DNA of 64,000 bases from CAYMPH01 sp964392365. GTDB taxonomy: Bacteria; Spirochaetota; UBA4802; UBA5550. A program made the position numbers and the translations under genes. Shown in pieces: positions 60,265 through 64,000 of the stretch. The stretch's first letter is position 1. Every line of letters begins with the position of its first letter. The stretch spans positions 148,803-212,802 of the forward strand of contig CAYMPH010000006.1 of the NCBI GenBank assembly GCA_964392365.1, in the 5' to 3' direction. The notes below the pieces were generated by a model. That model did not search any database, was not told where the DNA came from, and was given only the letters and a program-made list of their open reading frames with translations.

Positions 60265-62745
60265 ATGAAAGCAATTGAAGTAGCGACAAAAAATCATATC
60301 ACGGTAGATGATATAACTGAAGTATGCAAGGATCTTGAAATCCCATGCGGCGGTGATGATCATGAGTTCTCTGAGAAACAGGTTTTTCTTTTAGAAAAGA
60401 AAATTGAAAAGCTGAAAGAAAAGCAGATCGAAGCGCAGAAAAATAAAAAAATTAAACTGAAACGAAAAGTAAGTGTCGGAAGTAAAGAACATACTCCGGA
60501 ACCGGTAAAAGAACCTGTTGTGGAAGAAAAACCTACACCTAAAGCAGAAGTAAAAACAGAAACTAAACCTCCATATAAAAAAGATGCCGCTTCAACAGGG
60601 GGATACCAGAGAAAACCATATCTAGGGTCAAATCCTAATCCGAATTATAGAGGCGGCGGAACACCAAGACCTGCAGGTTCAGGTTATCAGGGTTCTACGC
60701 CAAGACCGGCAGGCGGCGGATATGGCGGCACTGGAAATAACAGGCCTGCTGCTCAAAGCAGCAATACCCAGAGACCGTTTGACAAAACCAAGCCGCTTGA
60801 TCCATCTGCAGTTAAAAAAACAGAACCGGCATCAGCTTTAATTGATTCGCAGAAAAAGCGTAAAAAAGACAACAAGGGTAAAGATAAGGAAAAAGAATTA
60901 AAAGACAGATACAGAAGGGATTTTGAAGAGAAGCGTATATCTCATAGAAAGAAAACTTTTGCAGAAGAGAAAAAAATAGTAATTTCAGCACCATCTGAAA
61001 TAGCAATGACAGAGAATATATCTGTTGGCGATCTTGCCAAAAAGCTTAACATAAAGGCAAAAGAAGTAATAGCGAAATTAATGAAAATCGGAGTAATGGC
61101 TACTATCAACCAGATTATTGATGCAGATACAGCAACAATTCTGTCTTCTGAGTATGGTACTGAAGTTAAGGTCGTAACCCTTTATGATGAAACAATTATA
61201 AAAATTGAAGAAGAAGATAGACCGGAAGATTATACAGTCAAGCCGCCTGTTGTAACAGTAATGGGGCATGTTGATCATGGTAAGACAAAACTTCTTGATG
61301 CTATAAGGGAAACAGATATTGTAGCCGGAGAGCATGGCGGAATCACCCAGCATATCGGTGCGTATATGGTTACACTTCCCGGCGGGAAAAGAATTACTTT
61401 TCTTGATACTCCGGGTCACGCTGCATTTACAACCATGAGAGCCAGGGGAGCAAAAATTACCGACATAGTAATTATTGTAATAGCTGTTAATGACGGTGTA
61501 ATGCCTCAGACTATAGAAGCGATAAATCACGCCAAGGCTGCCAATGTTCCGATTATCGTAGCATTGAATAAAGTAGATCTGCCTGATGCGAATATTGCAA
61601 AAGTAAAACAGGAACTCACCGCATATGAACTTATCCCTGAAGAATGGGGCGGAACAACACTATTTGCTGAAATAAGCGCTAAGCAGAAAATCAATATTGA
61701 TGGCCTTCTCGAGCTGATTCTTATTCAGGCAGAAATGCTTGAATTGAAATGCAACGCCAAAATCAGGGCAAAGGGCGCTGTTATTGAATCAAAACTGGAT
61801 GCCGGCCGTGGTCCTGTTTGTACAGTGCTTGTTCAAAAAGGCGCACTCAGAGTGGGAGATCCTTTTGTTGCAGGAGTATTCTCAGGAAGAGTAAGAGCCA
61901 TGTTCGATGATCAGGGCAAAAGCCTTGAGGTTGCAGGTCCTTCAACTCCGGTTGAAATAATCGGTATATCCGGTGTACCTTCTGCAGGAGATCCATTCGA
62001 AGCTGTTGATTCAGATAAAATGGCTAAAATGATATCAAACAAAAGACTTGAATATAAGAGAATTGAATCAGCCAAGAAAATAAGGAAAGTAACTCTTGAG
62101 TCTCTTAATGAAATGATTAAAGAGGGAGAAGTTCAGGAACTCAGAATTATTGTTAAGGCTGACGTTGATGGTTCTGCTCAGGCTCTTCTTGAAGCGCTTG
62201 AAAAACTTTCCACATCTGAAGTAAGAGTTAAGGTAATACATGCAGGAGCAGGCGGAATAAATGATTCTGATGTAATGCTCGCTTCAGCATCTAACGCGAT
62301 TATTATAGGTTACCATGTAAGGCCTACTGGAAAAGTTTCTGATCTTGCTGATCGTGAAAATGTTTCAATCAAATTCTACAATATTATTTTCGAAGCAACT
62401 GATGATGTTAAAGCAGCAATGCAGGGAATGCTTTCACCTGAAATGAGAGAAGAAATTGTTTCAACCGGTGAAGTCAAGCAGGTGTTTAAAATTTCCAAGG
62501 TTGGAACAATTGCAGGTTCAATTGCTTTAACAGGAAAAATTGACAGAACATGCAGAATGAGGCTTTTAAGAGATGCAGTTGTTCTGCACGACGGGCCTTT
62601 GAAATCTCTCAAGAGATACAAAGATGACGTTTCTTCAGTTGAAGCAGGCCAGGAATTCGGTTTTGGATATGAATCTTTCAGCGATATCAAGGAAGGCGAT
62701 ACATACGAAGCATATAAAATTATAGAGATAGCGAAAGTACTTTAA
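60265..62745 (+). CDS. infB: Translation initiation factor IF-2
   Basis: An 826-residue GTPase that places initiator tRNA on the ribosome. The N-terminal quarter is low-complexity: Lys/Glu-rich, then Gly/Pro/Arg repeats with two PRPAGxGY units (about residues 130-155), typical of IF-2. An IF2_N domain (SVGDLAKKLNIKAKEVIAKL) precedes the G domain: G1 GHVDHGKTKLLDAI, G3 DTPGHAAF, G4 NKVD, G5 SAK. Domains II-IV follow, with IIGYHVRPTGKV and RMRLLRDAVVLHDG. Normal length and order. It begins 24 nt after nusA. Confidence 0.97.
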   Translation: MKAIEVATKNHITVDDITEVCKDLEIPCGGDDHEFSEKQVFLLEKKIEKLKEKQIEAQKNKKIKLKRKVSVGSKEHTPEPVKEPVVEEKPTPKAEVKTETKPPYKKDAASTGGYQRKPYLGSNPNPNYRGGGTPRPAGSGYQGSTPRPAGGGYGGTGNNRPAAQSSNTQRPFDKTKPLDPSAVKKTEPASALIDSQKKRKKDNKGKDKEKELKDRYRRDFEEKRISHRKKTFAEEKKIVISAPSEIAMTENISVGDLAKKLNIKAKEVIAKLMKIGVMATINQIIDADTATILSSEYGTEVKVVTLYDETIIKIEEEDRPEDYTVKPPVVTVMGHVDHGKTKLLDAIRETDIVAGEHGGITQHIGAYMVTLPGGKRITFLDTPGHAAFTTMRARGAKITDIVIIVIAVNDGVMPQTIEAINHAKAANVPIIVALNKVDLPDANIAKVKQELTAYELIPEEWGGTTLFAEISAKQKINIDGLLELILIQAEMLELKCNAKIRAKGAVIESKLDAGRGPVCTVLVQKGALRVGDPFVAGVFSGRVRAMFDDQGKSLEVAGPSTPVEIIGISGVPSAGDPFEAVDSDKMAKMISNKRLEYKRIESAKKIRKVTLESLNEMIKEGEVQELRIIVKADVDGSAQALLEALEKLSTSEVRVKVIHAGAGGINDSDVMLASASNAIIIGYHVRPTGKVSDLADRENVSIKFYNIIFEATDDVKAAMQGMLSPEMREEIVSTGEVKQVFKISKVGTIAGSIALTGKIDRTCRMRLLRDAVVLHDGPLKSLKRYKDDVSSVEAGQEFGFGYESFSDIKEGDTYEAYKIIEIAKVL

Positions 62746-62747
62746 AA

Positions 62748-63125
62748 ATGTCACACAGGAAATTAAAGCTCGAGGAACAGATCAGAAGAATTGTTGCCGA
62801 TCTTATAATAAAAGAAATCAAGGATCCGAGAATTGGTTTTGTCACTATTACCAAGGCAGAACTCAACAAGGATATGACTCATGCTAAAATCGGAATATCT
62901 GTTCTTGGAAATCCTCATGATATAAGAAAATCTCTTGAGGGACTGCGTTCTTCTGAAGGATTTATTCAGGCGAAGTTAGGCAAGGCTCTGCAGATAAGAA
63001 TGACTCCTCATATAAGGTTTGTTCTTGATTCATCAGTAATAGATGCAGTGGAAATGGTCGGTTTGATTGAAAGCGTTAATAAAAATAATTCAGAATCAAA
63101 CGAACCGGATGAATCAGAAAAATAA
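62748..63125 (+). CDS. rbfA: Ribosome-binding factor A
   Basis: A 125-residue RbfA for late 30S assembly. The KH-like fold shows LKLEEQIRRIVADLIIKEIKDPRIG (read as EQIRRIVADLIIKE and KDPRIGFVTIT), DMTHAKIGISVLG and LQIRMTPHIRFVLDSS. The acidic C-terminal tail is short. It starts 2 nt after infB ends, so it is translationally linked to it. Confidence 0.95.
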   Translation: MSHRKLKLEEQIRRIVADLIIKEIKDPRIGFVTITKAELNKDMTHAKIGISVLGNPHDIRKSLEGLRSSEGFIQAKLGKALQIRMTPHIRFVLDSSVIDAVEMVGLIESVNKNNSESNEPDESEK

Positions 63126-63131
63126 AAATAG

Positions 63132-64000
63132 CGGATTGCAGAAATAGAAGACTCGGTAATATTGATAGATAAGCCTGCAGATATAACATCTTCCGATGCT
63201 GTAGGAAAAATAAAAAGAATGCTTAAGCTTAAAAAAGCAGGGCATTCGGGAACTTTGGACAAATTTGCATCCGGTCTTCTGGTTCTTACAACTGGAAGAG
63301 CGACAAAGCTTTCAAGATTTTTTCTGGAACACGATAAAGCTTATGTCGGAACTGTAAAGCTTGGCATTTCAACTGATACAGATGATTCCGAGGGAAATAT
63401 TATTTCACAGAATCCGGTAAATGGAATCTCTGAAGAAAAAATAATAGATGTTCTTTTAAAATTTTCAGGCAGTATAAATCAGATGCCTCCTTTGTATTCA
63501 GCGCTGAAAATCAGTGGTAAAAGGGCTTCTGATATAATGAGATCAGGAAAAGATCTTGAATTACAGAAAAGGCCAGTTACAGTTTACTCAATCAGTATGG
63601 AAAATTTCAAACCTGAAGAAGCTGAGTTCGATATTAAAGTTTTCTGCTCAAAGGGAACTTATATCCGGGCTATTGCAAGAGATATCGGACTGGAGCTTGG
63701 ATGCGGTGCTCATTTAAAAGCTCTTAGAAGAATAAAATCCGGTGATTTTATGGTTGAGGATGCGGCAGATTTTAATGAAGTCGAAGCCTATGTATCGGAC
63801 AAAAAGAGCCTGAAAAATTTTATAGTTCCGATGAATTCAGCTTTGAGCGGTTTCAGTTCCGTAATAGTAAATGATACTGCAATGCTGAAAGTTTTTAATG
63901 GAGCAATATTTGATAAATCTGATGCGATTGAAATAAACGGGAAGGAAAACGGAATATTTACTGTTTTCGACCAGTATAAAAATCTAATTGCAATGGCAGA
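63132..64000 (+). CDS. truB: tRNA pseudouridine(55) synthase TruB (3' end outside window)
   Basis: The frame is open from after a stop at 63129-63131 to the window edge. TruB makes pseudouridine 55 in the T loop of tRNA. Visible motifs: VILIDKPADITSSDAVGKIK (63156 on), the catalytic Asp motif HSGTLDKFASGLLVL, RATKLSRFF, PPLYSALKISGKRA and GTYIRAIARDIG. There is no ATG before the conserved part; ATT (63135) or TTG (63162, inside the conserved ILIDKP) are the only weak options. In the -1-related frame an ATG (63109) opens twelve codons ending at a stop (63145-63147) that would form a natural N-terminus if one base were missing. Last gene of the rimP operon. Confidence 0.9.

Noticed and set aside
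1..64000. tRNA or rRNA genes
   Set aside because: No T-loop-like GGTTCRANTCC with a fitting cloverleaf and no rRNA-like conserved tract was noticed in the gaps; a covariance search was not possible.

Overview
The window is AT-rich bacterial chromosome, densely coding, from a Gram-negative (diderm) organism. The evidence for two membranes is an ExbB-ExbD-TonB set, an MlaF-type ATPase, several lipobox proteins and a lipoprotein cell-wall amidase. The mix of lipoproteins of unknown family, PilZ and GGDEF proteins, a GlpD plus alkyl-DHAP-synthase-like pair and LexA fits an uncultured spirochaete-like lineage best. That assignment is inference from gene content; there is no rRNA here to settle it.

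Layout. 1-5.2 kb: partial DHH phosphoesterase, crotonase, a fungal/Bacteroidetes-type ketol-acid reductoisomerase, a radical SAM/SPASM protein and a TetR regulator, then asnS on the other strand. 6.6-7.4 kb: a gene-free, very AT-rich stretch with three perfect DnaA boxes and a 14-bp inverted repeat, a candidate replication origin. 7.4-12.4 kb: ABC exporter pair, MscS channel, lipoprotein amidase, MlaF-like ATPase. 12.7-18.8 kb: an N-degron set (bpt, clpS, clpA) enclosing two exported proteins of unknown role. 18.8-26.2 kb: PilZ protein, BaiN/YhiN-type flavoprotein, leuS, M23-like protein, lipase-like hydrolase. 26.5-28.7 kb: amtB, a PII protein without the modifiable tyrosine, and a PtsN-like EIIA. 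28.8-35.4 kb: small membrane and secreted proteins, a 1110-residue protein with two discoidin-like domains and sixteen 32-residue tail-fibre-like repeats, and tonB-exbD-exbB. 35.6-39.1 kb: a TTG-initiated fusion of ATP-grasp and FMN-dependent hydroxyacid dehydrogenase, a VOC protein, lexA. 39.2-47.4 kb: J-domain protein, GlpD, alkyl-DHAP-synthase-like oxidase, phosphohexomutase, lipoprotein, inositol-phosphatase family, zinc-ribbon membrane protein. 47.5-57.9 kb: lysS, a diguanylate cyclase with a receiver, a PcrA/UvrD helicase, two lipoproteins, xseAB and a SulP-STAS-cyclic-nucleotide-binding transporter. 58.4 kb to the end: the classical rimP-nusA-infB-rbfA-truB translation/transcription operon, with truB cut by the window edge.

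Between genes there are two families of dispersed palindromic repeats: a REPIN/MITE-like family with core CCCGCGAAGGCGGG (two loci) and a C-run/G-run hairpin family (four loci). Many convergent genes abut or overlap. No tRNA, rRNA, CRISPR array, transposase gene or complete prophage was seen.

The most unusual items are the ATP-grasp/FMN fusion, the tail-fibre-repeat protein with no phage genes around it, the two-gene exported unit with a ligand-degenerate amidohydrolase, the DnaA-box cluster, and the apparent lack of a normal start for truB.
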